Assembly (NCBI GenBank): GCA_964648365.1
Contig: CAZYLK010000001.1
Coordinates: 1 to 64,000, forward strand
From: SURF-32 sp964648365
GTDB lineage: Bacteria > Planctomycetota > Phycisphaerae > UBA1845
Reading direction: 5' to 3'
DNA: 64,000 bases
Below the pieces are notes generated by a model. That model saw nothing but the letters and a program-made list of their open reading frames with translations, had not been told where the DNA came from and did no database searches. Made by a program: the position numbers and the translations under genes. Positions within the stretch are counted from its first letter, which is position 1. Every line of letters begins with the position of its first letter. Shown one piece after another: positions 8,205 through 17,298 of this stretch.

Positions 8205-9551
8205 ATGCGGATAGGGATGACTGGCCGGTTTCACGTGCTCGCGCTCATTACGGTTCTTGCGTCCGCAGAGATGGCCGGCGCCCAGACGCTCGGCCGGCGC
8301 GGCCTCATGGGCGTACAGCTTGCCCCGCTCGATGCGGATACTGCCGCCAGGCTCAAACTGGCATCCGCCGAGGGTGTTCTGATCGGCGGCGTCGTCCCAG
8401 GAACGCCTGCGGAAGCGGCCGGCATGAAGGCCAGCGACGTGATCGTCGGCGTGGGCGACCGCAAGACGGTCGACGTCCCGGCGCTCATCGCGGTTCTGCG
8501 CAACTACTACGCGGGCGACGTGCTGCCGCTGAAGGTCATGCGCGAAGGCGAGCCGATCGAACTGAAGCTGACGCTGGCTGAACGCCCGAAAGAGACGTCC
8601 GACGACTTCGACGTGCTCTACGAGGCGGCCTACGTCGGCGATAAACGCGTCCGTACCATCATCACCCGTCCCAAGGGCGAAGGCGCCCGCCCGGCGGTCC
8701 TGTTCATCCAGCCGATGTCGCAGATGTCGATGGACTTCGGCAACCGGCCGCACCCGTTCAAGCGGCTGCTGGGCGACCTGACCAAGGCCGGCTACGTGGT
8801 GATGCGGGTCGAACGCGTCGGCGTCGGCGACAGCGAGGGCGAAGACGTTCGCCAGACCGACGTGAAGACCGACGTGGCGACCTTCCGCGGTGCGCTGGAG
8901 AAGCTCGCCACATACGACTACGTGGACAAAGACAACGTCTTCGTGTTGACGCATTCGCTGGGCGCCGCCATCACGCCCCTGGTGGCGCGCGGCGCGCCGG
9001 TGCGCGGTGTCATCACCTACGGCGCCGTCGGCGAGTCATGGATCGACGCAATGGTCGCCGCCAGCGAGCGAAGCTGGAAGCTGGAGATGATCGAGGATGA
9101 GGAAGTCGCTGCGCGATCGAAGAAACTGGCCGCGTTTCTGAAGGGCGTCGTGTCCGAAGGCAAATCGCCGCGGCAGGTGCTTGAGGCGGACGCTGACTTG
9201 CAGCAGACGTTCGACTCCTTCGTGCAAGGCGACGAGTACATCGGCGGGCAGCATTACACCTACGTTCAGGCGATGGAGAAGCTCGACGTGGCGGGCGCGT
9301 GGAAGGCCTGCGACGGTCCCGTCCTGGCGATCTGGGGCGAGGCCGATTTCGTCGCGGCACGTGAGGACAGCGCGATGATCGCTTCCGCCGCGAAGAAGGG
9401 CACGCTGCTGGCCATGCCCGGCATCGACCACAACTTCGAGCCGGCCGCGGACCAGGAAGAAAGCTATCTGGCGGGCTTTACCAATCGATTCAATGAGACG
9501 GTCATCGAGAAGGTAACGGCGTGGATGAAGGAGAATATGAAGAAGTCGTAG
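8205..9551 (+). CDS. Secreted PDZ-domain alpha/beta hydrolase
   Basis: A 448-residue protein with a cleavable signal peptide (about residues 1-25, ending AGAQT). A PDZ domain follows (about 30-115; GVLIGGVVPGTPAEAAGMK is the typical core), then an alpha/beta-hydrolase fold. The nucleophile elbow reads THSLGAA and a histidine lies in GIDHNFEP near the C-terminus, as expected for a serine hydrolase triad. ATG 8205 is preceded by AAAGGA. The PDZ part probably binds peptides or regulates the hydrolase. The substrate is unknown; esterase or peptidase are both possible. It stands alone and a family C repeat follows its stop codon. Confidence 0.82.
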   Translation: MRIGMTGRFHVLALITVLASAEMAGAQTLGRRGLMGVQLAPLDADTAARLKLASAEGVLIGGVVPGTPAEAAGMKASDVIVGVGDRKTVDVPALIAVLRNYYAGDVLPLKVMREGEPIELKLTLAERPKETSDDFDVLYEAAYVGDKRVRTIITRPKGEGARPAVLFIQPMSQMSMDFGNRPHPFKRLLGDLTKAGYVVMRVERVGVGDSEGEDVRQTDVKTDVATFRGALEKLATYDYVDKDNVFVLTHSLGAAITPLVARGAPVRGVITYGAVGESWIDAMVAASERSWKLEMIEDEEVAARSKKLAAFLKGVVSEGKSPRQVLEADADLQQTFDSFVQGDEYIGGQHYTYVQAMEKLDVAGAWKACDGPVLAIWGEADFVAAREDSAMIASAAKKGTLLAMPGIDHNFEPAADQEESYLAGFTNRFNETVIEKVTAWMKENMKKS

Positions 9552-9560
9552 GTAGGGGGG

Positions 9561-9607
9561 AAAGGGAGTGAGGGAGTAAGGGAGTGAGGGAGTCAGGGAA
9601 GAAGGGC
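9561..9607. repeat. Family C repeat array (8-mer GGGAGTRA)
   Basis: About five tandem GGGAGTGA/GGGAGTAA units directly after the hydrolase gene. On this strand the G-tracts are regularly spaced, so a G-quadruplex is possible in DNA or in the 3' end of the transcript. Confidence 0.8.
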
Positions 9608-9747
9608 GCCGGCAGCGAGCCGCGTGGCTTTTGCGCGGCGGCGGCGCAGTTCTCGTTGGGCCGCCCGGGAGAGCGCGCAATCGAAACAGGCCGACCCAGT
9701 TCATTGTGGAATGAGCGCGTGCCCGCGCTGTCATCCTGGTTTGGGCC

Positions 9748-10293
9748 ATGACCTGTCCCGACCTCATCATCGCTGGCTACTCAGAAGCCTGCATGATGCT
9801 GCGCCAGGCGAAGATCCCCGACCTGCGCGGGGTGATCGCGATTCACGGCCAGCGGGAGTATCCGGTCGAGTGCGACGCCCTGGCATACCGGCTGGTGCTC
9901 GAGTTTGATGATACGGAGGCGCCCAGCGAGACGGACCTGATGCAGGCCGCCCGCATCGCGATCCGGCGGCGGCAGGCGGCCGAGATCGGTTTGCGTCTGA
10001 CGCCGCCAACTTTGGAGCACGCGTCGGCGATCGTCGCGTTCGCACGCTCCGTCGCCAATCTCGACGGCGCCATCCTGTGCCATTGCCACGCCGGGATCAG
10101 CCGCTCGCCGGCCGCGGCAATACTTTGCCTGGCCGCGTGGACCGCGCCGGGCGAGGAATCGGCGTGCGTCGAGCGCGTGCTCGCGCTGCGGCCCAGCGCC
10201 ATGCCGCACCGCGATCTGGTCGCCTTCGGCGATGCTGTGCTGAGTCGCGGCGGCAGGCTGCTCGACGCGCTGGACCGGCTGCGGCCGTGGTGA
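9748..10293 (+). CDS. Tyrosine/dual-specificity phosphatase-like protein
   Basis: A 181-residue protein with a CX5R phosphatase signature, C113-HAGIS-R119, followed by SPAAA as in dual-specificity and tyrosine phosphatases. An upstream acidic LEFDD (51-55) could supply the general acid. The thiol cysteine would form a phospho-enzyme intermediate with a phosphotyrosine or other phosphate ester. The N-terminal strand VIAIHGQREYPVEC fits the family fold. No clear neighbour suggests the substrate; hyp genes lie downstream on the other strand. Small stand-alone proteins of this kind are often annotated as tyrosine phosphatases without proven activity. Confidence 0.8.
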   Translation: MTCPDLIIAGYSEACMMLRQAKIPDLRGVIAIHGQREYPVECDALAYRLVLEFDDTEAPSETDLMQAARIAIRRRQAAEIGLRLTPPTLEHASAIVAFARSVANLDGAILCHCHAGISRSPAAAILCLAAWTAPGEESACVERVLALRPSAMPHRDLVAFGDAVLSRGGRLLDALDRLRPW

Positions 10294-10403
10294 CATGTGC
10301 GCACGTCGGCCCGTGGGTCCAGAGCCATGGCGGTGCGAGGGCGCCAACGTATACGACGCCGAGTCCTCACTTGCTTCTCCCGCGGCTCCCTCTTTCCCCT
10401 CCG

Positions 10404-10437
10404 GCATTCGTTATTCGCCATTCGCTATTCGCCATTT
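10404..10437. repeat. Family D repeat array (7-mer) just after hypE
   Basis: Tandem 7-mers (ATTCGCC/ATTCGCT on the plus strand) begin within three bases of the hypE stop codon. The 146-base gap to the phosphatase gene holds no gene. Confidence 0.8.
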
Positions 10438-10439
10438 CC

Positions 10440-11516
10440 TCAACATATCCTCGGCAACTGCTCGCCGGCCAGCATCGCAACTACCCGCTCGCCGCCGATC
10501 AGCGACTTCAGCGTGACGATGCCGGGGTGATCGTTGACGACCTCGCCGATGTCGGCGGCGTCGCGGCCGAGCGGGTGGGAGCGCATCGCGGCCAGCACGG
10601 CCGCGGCATCGTCCGGCGGCACGATGGCAATGACCTTGCCTTCGTTGGCGACGTAGAGCGGGTCCAGCCCCAGCATCTCACAGGCGGCGCGGACTTCCGG
10701 CCGGATCGGCAGGGCCGACTCAACCAGTTTCATCCCCACCCGGGAGGCAGCGGCGATTTCGTTAAGCGCGCTGGAGACGCCGCCGCGCGTCGGATCGCGC
10801 ATGCAATGAATGCGCGGCGACGCGGACAGCATCGCGCGGGTCAGTCCATTAAGAGCGGCGCTGTCGCTGAGAAGCTGCGTCTCGAACGAGATACCCTCGC
10901 GCACCGACATGATGGCGATGCCGTGATCGCCGAGTGTGCCGGAGACGAGGATGCGATCTCCGGGGCGGGCGTTTTTCGCGGAGATGGAAGGGCGATCGGT
11001 CGGGATGACGCCCAGGCCGGTGGTGGTGATGTAGACCTGATCGCCCTTGCCACGATCGACGACCTTGGTATCCCCGGTGACCAGCGCCACGCCGGCCGTG
11101 CGGCAGGCGTCCTGCATCGACGCACAGATCCGCCGCAGATCGTCCAAGGCGAGTCCTTCTTCGAGGATGAACGCGGCCGCGATACAGATCGGCTCGGCGC
11201 CGCCGACCGCCAGGTCATTGATCGTGCCATGCACGGCCAGCGAGCCGATGTCGCCGCCGGGGAAGAAAATCGGCCGCACGACGAAGGAATCCGTCGTGAT
11301 AGCAATACGCCCGCCGCGGGTGCCGAGCAGCGCAGGATCCAGCACGGCCTGATCCTCAAGTGCGTCGAGTACGGGATTACTGAAGGCCGGGAGGAACACT
11401 TTTTCCACAAGCTGCCGGCTGAGCGTCCCGCCGCTGCCGTGACCCAGCACGACAAACCGGTCCTGCGGCAACGGCGCGGGGCAGGTCATAGATTCCAAGG
11501 GATTGGGGTCAGGCAT
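10440..11516 (-). CDS. hypE: Hydrogenase maturation protein HypE
   Basis: About 358 residues. HypE dehydrates a carbamoyl group on its own C-terminal cysteine to thiocyanate, which supplies the cyanide ligands of the NiFe active site. Seen: the N-terminal GHGSGGTLSRQLVEK motif, AIRS/PurM-like ATP-binding segments (TDSFVVRPIFFPGGDIG, NDLAVGGAEP, RDPTRGG) and the essential C-terminal PRIC with terminal Cys. It is the last gene of hypA-B-F-C-D-E, about 115 bases after hypD. The start is uncertain: ATG 11516 gives MPDPNPL, ATG 11489 gives MTCPAPL, and a longer frame reaches 11561. Confidence 0.95.
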   Translation of the reverse strand: MPDPNPLESMTCPAPLPQDRFVVLGHGSGGTLSRQLVEKVFLPAFSNPVLDALEDQAVLDPALLGTRGGRIAITTDSFVVRPIFFPGGDIGSLAVHGTINDLAVGGAEPICIAAAFILEEGLALDDLRRICASMQDACRTAGVALVTGDTKVVDRGKGDQVYITTTGLGVIPTDRPSISAKNARPGDRILVSGTLGDHGIAIMSVREGISFETQLLSDSAALNGLTRAMLSASPRIHCMRDPTRGGVSSALNEIAAASRVGMKLVESALPIRPEVRAACEMLGLDPLYVANEGKVIAIVPPDDAAAVLAAMRSHPLGRDAADIGEVVNDHPGIVTLKSLIGGERVVAMLAGEQLPRIC

Positions 11517-11620
11517 ATCAGGACTCACGGCAGAGTGTGATCCGCAGATCTCGTAGATCAAAGAAGCATAGTGGGCTCACTGATCGCGACGGTTACGCGC
11601 GGCGGCCACTGCTTCCCCTA

Positions 11621-11653
11621 ATTCGTTATTCGCTATTCGCTATTCGCCATTCT
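11621..11653. repeat. Family D repeat array overlapping the hypD stop
   Basis: Tandem ATTCGCT/ATTCGCC 7-mers. The hypD stop codon (TAG, 11635 to 11633) is supplied by the repeat itself and the last HypD residues RMANSE are translated repeat. Confidence 0.85.
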
Positions 11654-12733
11654 GCCTCTATACTGATAATACGCCGCGCAAGCGCCCTCCGATGAAACCA
11701 TCGTCGCGCCCAGCGGCGTCTGCGGCGTGCAGCGGGTTGCGAAGGCGGGGCACTCGTGTGGCTTGCGGATGCCCTGCAAGACCTGTCCGCTGATGCACTC
11801 GGCGGATTCTCGCACGGTCAGGCCGCTTACGCCGAATCGACGGCCGGCATCGTAGTCAGCGTACTCGGGGCGAAGGTGATAGCCGCTCATCGGGATCGAT
11901 CCGATCCCGCGCCAGGTGCGATCGCCGATCTCGAAGACGTCGATGATCACGCGCAACGATTCGACGTTCGCCTCCCGACGCACGGCTCGGGCATACTGAT
12001 TTTCGACGCCGACGCGACCCTCTTCTAACATGCACACGCATCGGTAGACCCCCTCCAGCAGGTCGAGCGGCTCGAAACCGGTCACGACGATCGGGATGTG
12101 AAACCGCTCCGCCAGCTCCTCATATTCAGTGAATCCCATAACGGTACACACGTGTCCGGCCGCCAGGAATGCCTGCACACGGTTAGTGGGAGATGAGAGG
12201 ATCGCCGTGATGGCAGGCGGGACGAGCACGTGGGAGACGAGTACAGAGAAGTTCGTCAGTCCCAGCCGCTTCGCCTGCCACACGGCCATGGCATTGGCCG
12301 GTGCGGTCGTCTCGAAGCCGACGGCGAAGAATACGACGGACTTGTCCGGGTTCGTAGCCGCGATCTTCAAACAGTCCAGCGGCGAGTAGACGATGCGCAC
12401 GTCGCCGCCGCCGGCCTTGACGCTGAGCAGATCGCCGCAGCTTCCCGGCACGCGCAGCATATCGCCGTAGGAGCAGAAGATCACGTCCGGCCGGGCGGCG
12501 ATGATCAGGGCCTGGTCGATCACCTCCAGCGGCGTGACGCACACCGGGCAGCCCGGCCCGTGGATGAGCGTGATCTGCCGCGGCAGCAGATCGTCGATGC
12601 CGTACTTGACGATTGTGTGCGTCTGCCCGCCGCAGACTTCCATGATCGCCCATGGCCGCGTGGTCTTGGCGTGGATCAATTCGCACAGTTGCTGCGCTGC
12701 CGCCGGGTCGCGATATTCGTCGAGATATTTCAT
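11633..12733 (-). CDS. hypD: Hydrogenase maturation protein HypD
   Basis: A 366-residue iron-sulfur protein that forms the HypC-HypD scaffold on which the Fe(CN)2CO unit of NiFe hydrogenase is built. Seen are the family signatures [30 protein letters not shown], and the C-terminal cluster region HECPAF...CTPQTPLGA...[10 protein letters not shown]. The start overlaps the hypC stop in an ATGA. The last few residues come from a family D repeat, which is unlikely to matter for function because they lie beyond the conserved AYYQY. All expected cysteines are present, so the protein should be active. Confidence 0.97.
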   Translation of the reverse strand: MKYLDEYRDPAAAQQLCELIHAKTTRPWAIMEVCGGQTHTIVKYGIDDLLPRQITLIHGPGCPVCVTPLEVIDQALIIAARPDVIFCSYGDMLRVPGSCGDLLSVKAGGGDVRIVYSPLDCLKIAATNPDKSVVFFAVGFETTAPANAMAVWQAKRLGLTNFSVLVSHVLVPPAITAILSSPTNRVQAFLAAGHVCTVMGFTEYEELAERFHIPIVVTGFEPLDLLEGVYRCVCMLEEGRVGVENQYARAVRREANVESLRVIIDVFEIGDRTWRGIGSIPMSGYHLRPEYADYDAGRRFGVSGLTVRESAECISGQVLQGIRKPHECPAFATRCTPQTPLGATMVSSEGACAAYYQYRGRMANSE

Positions 12734-12990
12734 GGCGCGTCCGGCTCGCCGTGGCGAAGTTCGTCGAGTTCGTTCATGGAATCAAGAAACGAAAAGACCA
12801 GCCCGGCTTCGTCCTCGTGTACACGCGACAGCGCAAAGCCGACGTGAACGATGGCGTATTCACCGACTTCGAGGTCGGGCACGTGGGCGAGGCAGACGGA
12901 CTTCGTAATCCCTCCGAAGTCCACCTTGCCCATCGGCAGGCCGTTCTCGTCGTACTTGGCCGTCAGTTTTCCGGGTATTCCGAGGCACAT
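12730..12990 (-). CDS. hypC: Hydrogenase maturation chaperone HypC
   Basis: An 86-residue chaperone of the HypC/HupF family. It begins MCLGIPGKL, with the essential Cys2 that binds HypD and the hydrogenase large-subunit precursor. [20 protein letters not shown] and the acidic C-terminal tail are typical. ATG 12990 is fixed by the MCLGIPG signature. The gene overlaps hypD by four bases, so the two are translationally coupled, which suits proteins that act as a complex. Confidence 0.97.
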   Translation of the reverse strand: MCLGIPGKLTAKYDENGLPMGKVDFGGITKSVCLAHVPDLEVGEYAIVHVGFALSRVHEDEAGLVFSFLDSMNELDELRHGEPDAP

Positions 12991-13346
12991 GGTTTGGCTT
13001 CGCGGGGAGTCAGAGAGAATAGGGAGTAAGGGAACAAGGGAGTAAGGGAGTAAGGGAAGAAGGCATCGGCTTCTTTGTATGAGAAGTATGCAGTTGGGAA
13101 CGCCTGGCCGTCCTGTCGTGAGTTTCCCGCAAGAAGAACAGGTCGATATAAGCGGCAATGTGCATTGCCCCGAAGGGGCTGAACATGCCAGCCCAGGGCA
13201 ACGCCCTGGGTGAGCGTGGCCCGTGAGGAGCCAGCCCTGTAAGGGCGACACATCGCTGTCGCGGCCCGTTCGGGGCGGCGCGCTGCGGGGCGGGTGCAGC
13301 TCGGGGAAGCGTGTTCTTGGTTGGTACACCTCGGCGTGGTCATATC
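12991..13346. repeat. Gene-free gap with family C array and family E inverted repeats
   Basis: No gene was found in these 356 bases between hypF and hypC. 13020-13062 is a family C array. About 13158-13290 holds a different compound element: CCCCGAAGGGGC, then CCCAGGGCAACGCCCTGGG, then GCCCTGTAAGGGCG, each a small palindrome. This looks like the REP-type palindromic elements common in planctomycete genomes. The element separates hypF from hypC, so the operon may be read through it. Confidence 0.7.
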
Positions 13347-16097
13347 TCATCCCGATTGCAGGGCCACGTCCTTCGCTGCTACCGCCGCTGCAATGGCAAG
13401 CTGGCCCAGGCTCAGGCCGCCGTCGTTGGGGGGAACCTGGCGATGGCGGATGACGCGGAATCCGTCGCGTTGAAGCCGCGCCGTCGCCCCTTCCAGCAGC
13501 AAAACGTTCATGAACACTCCCCCGCTGAGGGCCACCAGGCTAACGCCGGTCTGCGCACGCAGCCGCCCACACACGTCGACGATCAGTTCGACCAGCGTGG
13601 CGTGGAACCGGCGGGCGATCACGGCCGGGTCCACCGATGCCCGCACGGCGCACAGGACGTTGCGGATCAGCGGGCGGGTGTCGATGATCATAGGCGCGTC
13701 AGAATGATCAGGCTGTCGGTCCGCCGCCGCGGGCGTGACGGCGTACGCGTAGGCATCATCGGGCTGTTGTGCTACCGCCGATCCGCCATGTCCGCGGAGT
13801 GACACCGAGTTCGAGCCGGTGGAATCACGGGCTGGAAGCCCGTGCCACACCGCCTCGTTCGGGCTGCCGTTTAGCGGCGGTGTGGACGCCGCCCATTCCA
13901 ATTCGATGGCGGCCTGTCCCTCATACGCGGCCGTCTGGCGAATGCCGGCCAGCGCCGCCACGGCATCGAACAGGCGGCCCATGCTGGACGTAAGTGGTGC
14001 ATTGATGCGCTGCCGGATCATCCGCTCGATCACGCTCAGCTTCTGTCGCGACACGTGCCGCTGGAGCGCCTCGCAAAAGCCGACCGCGTCGATCAGATGC
14101 GCGGCGGCCATGCGCCAGGGCTCATGGATCGCCTGCTCGCCGCCGGGCATGGGCACGTAGCGCAGATGCGCCGCGCGACGGAAGCTGGACAAATCGCCGA
14201 CCAGAAACTCGCCGCCCCAGACCGCGCCGTCTAGGCCGTAGCCGGTTCCGTCGAAGATCACCCCAATGGCCGTCTCGGTCGATCCGTTCTCCGCCAGGCA
14301 ACTCGCGAGGTGGGCGTGATGGTGCTGCACGGCGAGCCGCCGCGGCGTGCGGTTTGCGAGCGTCGGTCCCTGCAAATCCGCGCGGGCACAAGCCCGCGGC
14401 TCGCTTGAATTGCCGGATTCGCATCGCTGCAGCGCGTATCGCGTGGTCGCGTAGTCCGGGTGCAGGTCGTGCACGAGCAGCGCCGGCTGAATGTCGAAGA
14501 ACCGCTCGAAGTCGTCGATGGCCTGCGTGTAGGCTCGAAACGCAGAGAAGTCGTCCAGGTCGCCGCCGTGGTGGCTGAGCATCGCCTGATGGCCGGCGCC
14601 CAGCGCGAACGTCGCTTTTAACTGCCCGCCGACGGCCAGGATGGGGATGCGGCAGTCGCTCGGCAGCGACAGCGGCTGCGGCACGTACCCCCGCGAGCGC
14701 CGCAGGATCAGCGGCGCCCCGCCGGTGACGCGGACGATCGAGTCGTCGCAGCGGCGGTGGATCGGCCGGTCGTGCGTCAGCAGCAGATCGGCCAGACCGG
14801 CGAAGCGTTGGCGGGCGTCGGAGTCCTCGTAGGCGATCGGCTCGTCGGACAGGTTTCCGCTGGTCATCACCAGCGGCGTGCCGTCCATCTCGGCCATGAG
14901 CAGATGGTGCAGCGGTGTATACGGCAGCATCACGCCCAGCAGCGGATTACCCGGCGCGACGGCATCGGCGATGGGGTATACAAGCGAGCCGCGGGCTTCA
15001 GCCCGCGCGGATTCCCGGCACGGAAAACCCGTCCCGTTCGCAATCGACACGCCCTTACGGAGCGCAACGTCGCCCACTGACGCCGACGCCAAATCCAGCC
15101 CCGGCCGCAGAATGCCGAGTGTGGTTGCTGGAACGAGTGGAGAGCCAAACGAGTCAGGTGACGCGGAGTTTCGCCGAACGTCCGCGCGGGCTGAAGCCCG
15201 CGGCTCGCTTTCGCTCGTGAGTTCTTCTGCATGGCCGGATCGCCGCTTCAGCAGCACGATCGGTCGGCGCACATCCTCCAGCAGCCGCGCCTCATCGTAC
15301 GACACCTCGCAGATCGCCTCGGCCGCGGCCAGATCGCGGACCATGATCGCGAACGGCTTTTCCTCGCGATGCTTGCGGCCGCGGAGCCTCTCAACGGCGG
15401 CTCCGTCCGACGCCAGGCAGGCGAGGTGATAGCCGCCCAGCCCTTTGATCGCCACGATGGCGCCGCGGCGCAGGGATTCGGCCGCGGCGCGCAGCGGGTC
15501 ATCTGTGGCTGCCGCGGTACCGTCGGGGGTCTCAAGCGCCAGTCGCGGCCCGCACACCGGGCAGGCGGTCGGCTCGGCGTGAAAGCGGCGGTTGGCCGGA
15601 TCCTCATATTCCCGGCGGCAGGCGTCGCACATGTCGAACCGCGACATCGTTGTCTGCGCGCGGTCGTAAGGGACGCCGGTGATGATCGTCAGCCGCGGTC
15701 CGCAATGGGTGCAATTCAAGAACGGGTAGCGATAGCGGCGGTCGGCCGGGTCGAAGAGTTCGGTCAGACATTCCGGGCACGTCGCCACGTCGGCCGGTAC
15801 GGACACGCGCGACCCGCCGTCCGGTTCGCTGGCGACGATCTCAAATGCCCGGTCGTGTTGCGGCGGGCAGTCCTGCCACTCAACCCGGTCGATGCGGGCC
15901 AGCGGCGGGAGACGATCCGTCAACGCTTGTTGGAACCGGCTCAGGGTGGCGGCCGCGCCCTCGACTTGGATGAGTACGTGCGAGCCTTCGTTGCGCACGA
16001 AGCCGGTCAGGCCAAGCTGTGAGGCAACACGGTGGACGAAGGGGCGGAACCCGATCCCCTGCACCAGACCCGTGACTTTGGCACTTCGCCGGACCAT
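13347..16097 (-). CDS. hypF: Carbamoyltransferase HypF, enlarged by in-frame repeat insertions
   Basis: 916 residues, against about 750-770 usual for HypF, which makes carbamoyl-AMP and transfers the carbamoyl group to HypE. Domains in order: acylphosphatase (VQGIGFRPFVHR), four-cysteine-pair zinc fingers (CPECLTELFD, CTHCGPR, CDACRREY, CPVCGP), YrdC-like (KGLGGYHLAC) and the Kae1-like domain with VQHHHAHLAS. The extra length comes from three insertions containing dispersed repeats: about residues 288-374 (two inverted family B copies), a short one before VQHHHAH, and one after IELEWAA with a family A copy. All catalytic motifs are intact and the frame is open, so function may be kept. ATG 16097 precedes VRRSAKVTGLVQG. 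Confidence 0.95.
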   Translation of the reverse strand: MVRRSAKVTGLVQGIGFRPFVHRVASQLGLTGFVRNEGSHVLIQVEGAAATLSRFQQALTDRLPPLARIDRVEWQDCPPQHDRAFEIVASEPDGGSRVSVPADVATCPECLTELFDPADRRYRYPFLNCTHCGPRLTIITGVPYDRAQTTMSRFDMCDACRREYEDPANRRFHAEPTACPVCGPRLALETPDGTAAATDDPLRAAAESLRRGAIVAIKGLGGYHLACLASDGAAVERLRGRKHREEKPFAIMVRDLAAAEAICEVSYDEARLLEDVRRPIVLLKRRSGHAEELTSESEPRASARADVRRNSASPDSFGSPLVPATTLGILRPGLDLASASVGDVALRKGVSIANGTGFPCRESARAEARGSLVYPIADAVAPGNPLLGVMLPYTPLHHLLMAEMDGTPLVMTSGNLSDEPIAYEDSDARQRFAGLADLLLTHDRPIHRRCDDSIVRVTGGAPLILRRSRGYVPQPLSLPSDCRIPILAVGGQLKATFALGAGHQAMLSHHGGDLDDFSAFRAYTQAIDDFERFFDIQPALLVHDLHPDYATTRYALQRCESGNSSEPRACARADLQGPTLANRTPRRLAVQHHHAHLASCLAENGSTETAIGVIFDGTGYGLDGAVWGGEFLVGDLSSFRRAAHLRYVPMPGGEQAIHEPWRMAAAHLIDAVGFCEALQRHVSRQKLSVIERMIRQRINAPLTSSMGRLFDAVAALAGIRQTAAYEGQAAIELEWAASTPPLNGSPNEAVWHGLPARDSTGSNSVSLRGHGGSAVAQQPDDAYAYAVTPAAADRQPDHSDAPMIIDTRPLIRNVLCAVRASVDPAVIARRFHATLVELIVDVCGRLRAQTGVSLVALSGGVFMNVLLLEGATARLQRDGFRVIRHRQVPPNDGGLSLGQLAIAAAVAAKDVALQSG
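13805..13850. repeat. Family A copy inside hypF
   Basis: The hairpin CACGGGCTGGAAGCCCGTG with flanking GCCAC lies within the hypF reading frame and is read there as AVWHGLPARDS. It falls in a variable segment between IELEWAA and IIDTRPLI. Confidence 0.8.
14377..14406. repeat. Family B copy inside hypF
   Basis: CGCGGGCACAAGCCCGCGGC, read in HypF as SSEPRACARAD just before the conserved VQHHHAH motif. Confidence 0.8.
14982..15212. mobile_element. Inverted family B pair flanking about 165 bp inside hypF (MITE-like)
   Basis: A family B copy at 14982-15014 and its inverse at 15180-15212 enclose about 165 bases. The segment falls in the YrdC domain between RRPIVLLKRRSG and VAPGNPLLGVMLPYTPLHH, two stretches that are adjacent in ordinary HypF. 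It adds roughly 85 codons with no stop. Terminal inverted repeats around a short non-coding core resemble a MITE, but I see no target-site duplication. Confidence 0.55.
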
Positions 16098-16125
16098 CGC
16101 ATCACAGTCCACCAGCAGGATGCCG

Positions 16126-16284
16126 GAGCACCGGTTGAAAACCGGTGCCACAAGAGAATCACGGGCAAGATGCCCGTGCCACACGTGCCACACAGACGCC
16201 GGTTGCAAACCGGTGCCACAGGAGAATCACGGGCAAGATGCCCGTGCCACGGGGGTCACCGGTGACAAGCCGGCGCCACGGTTT
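16126..16284. repeat. Family A repeat cluster between hypB and hypF
   Basis: Alternating ACCGGTT...AACCGGTGCCAC and CACGGGCAAGATGCCCGTG hairpins, about six in all. The last copy supplies the end of hypB (VAPACHR and the TGA stop). Confidence 0.85.
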
Positions 16285-16954
16285 CGCGACCGGCGGTGAC
16301 CAATTCGATCACTTCATCGACGCCGACCCCGTTGCGGACGGATGTTTCGATGACCCGCATTCCCGGTCGGACCCGCCAGATGGCGTCGAGCATCGCGCGG
16401 CTGTCGAACCCCGCGGCCGCGGCCAGATCCACTTTCGTCAGCACGCACACGTCGGCCGTGTTGAAGATCGTCGGGTACTTCAGCGGCTTGTCCTCGCCTT
16501 CGGTGGTCGACACGAGGACCAGCCGCAGATCTTCGCCGAGGTCGTAACTGGCCGGGCAGACGAGGTTGCCGACGTTTTCGATAAACAGAAAATCAAGCTC
16601 ATCCAGGCGCCACGGTTGCTCTGCTTCATCGCCACCGGCCAGCGCACGTTCGATCATTGCCGCTTCCAGATGGCAGACGGTTCCCGTGACGATCTGCCGC
16701 ACGGCCGCGCCGCTGGCGGAAAGCCGCCTGGCGTCGTTGTCCGTCGCCAGATCGCCGACCAGCGCCGCGACGCGATGGGCTCTGCCCAGGCGTCGGAGCA
16801 CCTCGCAGAGGAGCGACGTCTTGCCCGCGCCCGGGCTGGAGACGAGGCTGACGACGAACGTTCCCGCCTCGTGAAACCGACTCCGCAGCGCGCGTGCGAC
16901 CACGTCGTTGTGCTTGAGGATCTGCCGGCGTACTTCGACCAGGCGCGTTGTCAT
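16256..16954 (-). CDS. hypB: Hydrogenase nickel-incorporation GTPase HypB
   Basis: A 232-residue SIMIBI-class GTPase that drives nickel insertion into the hydrogenase large subunit together with HypA. Seen: P-loop SSPGAGKTSLL, DLATDNDARRL, the metal/GTP-switch region GTVCHLEA, FIENVGNLVCPA and the guanine-specificity motif TKVD. The N-terminal CXXCGC nickel site and the His-rich stretch of some HypB proteins are absent, so it is the minimal form. The start overlaps the hypA stop. The C-terminal VAPACHR is translated from a family A repeat, which also provides the stop codon. Confidence 0.96.
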   Translation of the reverse strand: MTTRLVEVRRQILKHNDVVARALRSRFHEAGTFVVSLVSSPGAGKTSLLCEVLRRLGRAHRVAALVGDLATDNDARRLSASGAAVRQIVTGTVCHLEAAMIERALAGGDEAEQPWRLDELDFLFIENVGNLVCPASYDLGEDLRLVLVSTTEGEDKPLKYPTIFNTADVCVLTKVDLAAAAGFDSRAMLDAIWRVRPGMRVIETSVRNGVGVDEVIELVTAGRETVAPACHR

Positions 16955-17298
16955 TCGAGCACCTCCAGCGCGGCGATTTCCAGTTCCCGCCCGGCCACCA
17001 CCTGCGTCGATGGCGTCCCACAGACGACGCAGCGAGGCTCATAGTCCGATACCGCGGCCTGTTCGCGGCCGCAGCCATCGCAGTAGATCCGCAGCGGCAC
17101 CTCCTCGATGGTCAGCGCGGCGTCGGCGACGGCCGAACCCTGCCGGGCCAGCTCGAACGCGGACGTCAGAGCCTCCGCGACGACGCCGGCCAGCCGGCCC
17201 AGCCGCACGCGGATCGCCGCGACGTGCAGGCCGCCCGCCGCGGCGGCCTCCTGGCTCGCCAAGTGGACGATATTGAGCGCGATTGACAGCTCGTGCAT
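16951..17298 (-). CDS. hypA: Hydrogenase nickel-incorporation protein HypA
   Basis: A 115-residue nickel/zinc metallochaperone. It starts MHELSIA, whose His2 binds nickel, and contains the structural zinc motif CDGC...CVVC in its C-terminal third. It is first in the hypA-B-F-C-D-E run and overlaps hypB by four bases. The hydrogenase it serves is not in the window. Confidence 0.96.
   Translation of the reverse strand: MHELSIALNIVHLASQEAAAAGGLHVAAIRVRLGRLAGVVAEALTSAFELARQGSAVADAALTIEEVPLRIYCDGCGREQAAVSDYEPRCVVCGTPSTQVVAGRELEIAALEVLE

Noticed and set aside
9624..9908. A 94-codon plus-strand frame overlapping the phosphatase gene
   Set aside because: It is out of frame with the CX5R phosphatase and is Arg/Ala/Pro-rich without any family features.
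13078..13346. A possible small RNA or extra gene between hypF and hypC
   Set aside because: The structure is explained by the family E palindromes; no promoter or conserved RNA feature is visible.
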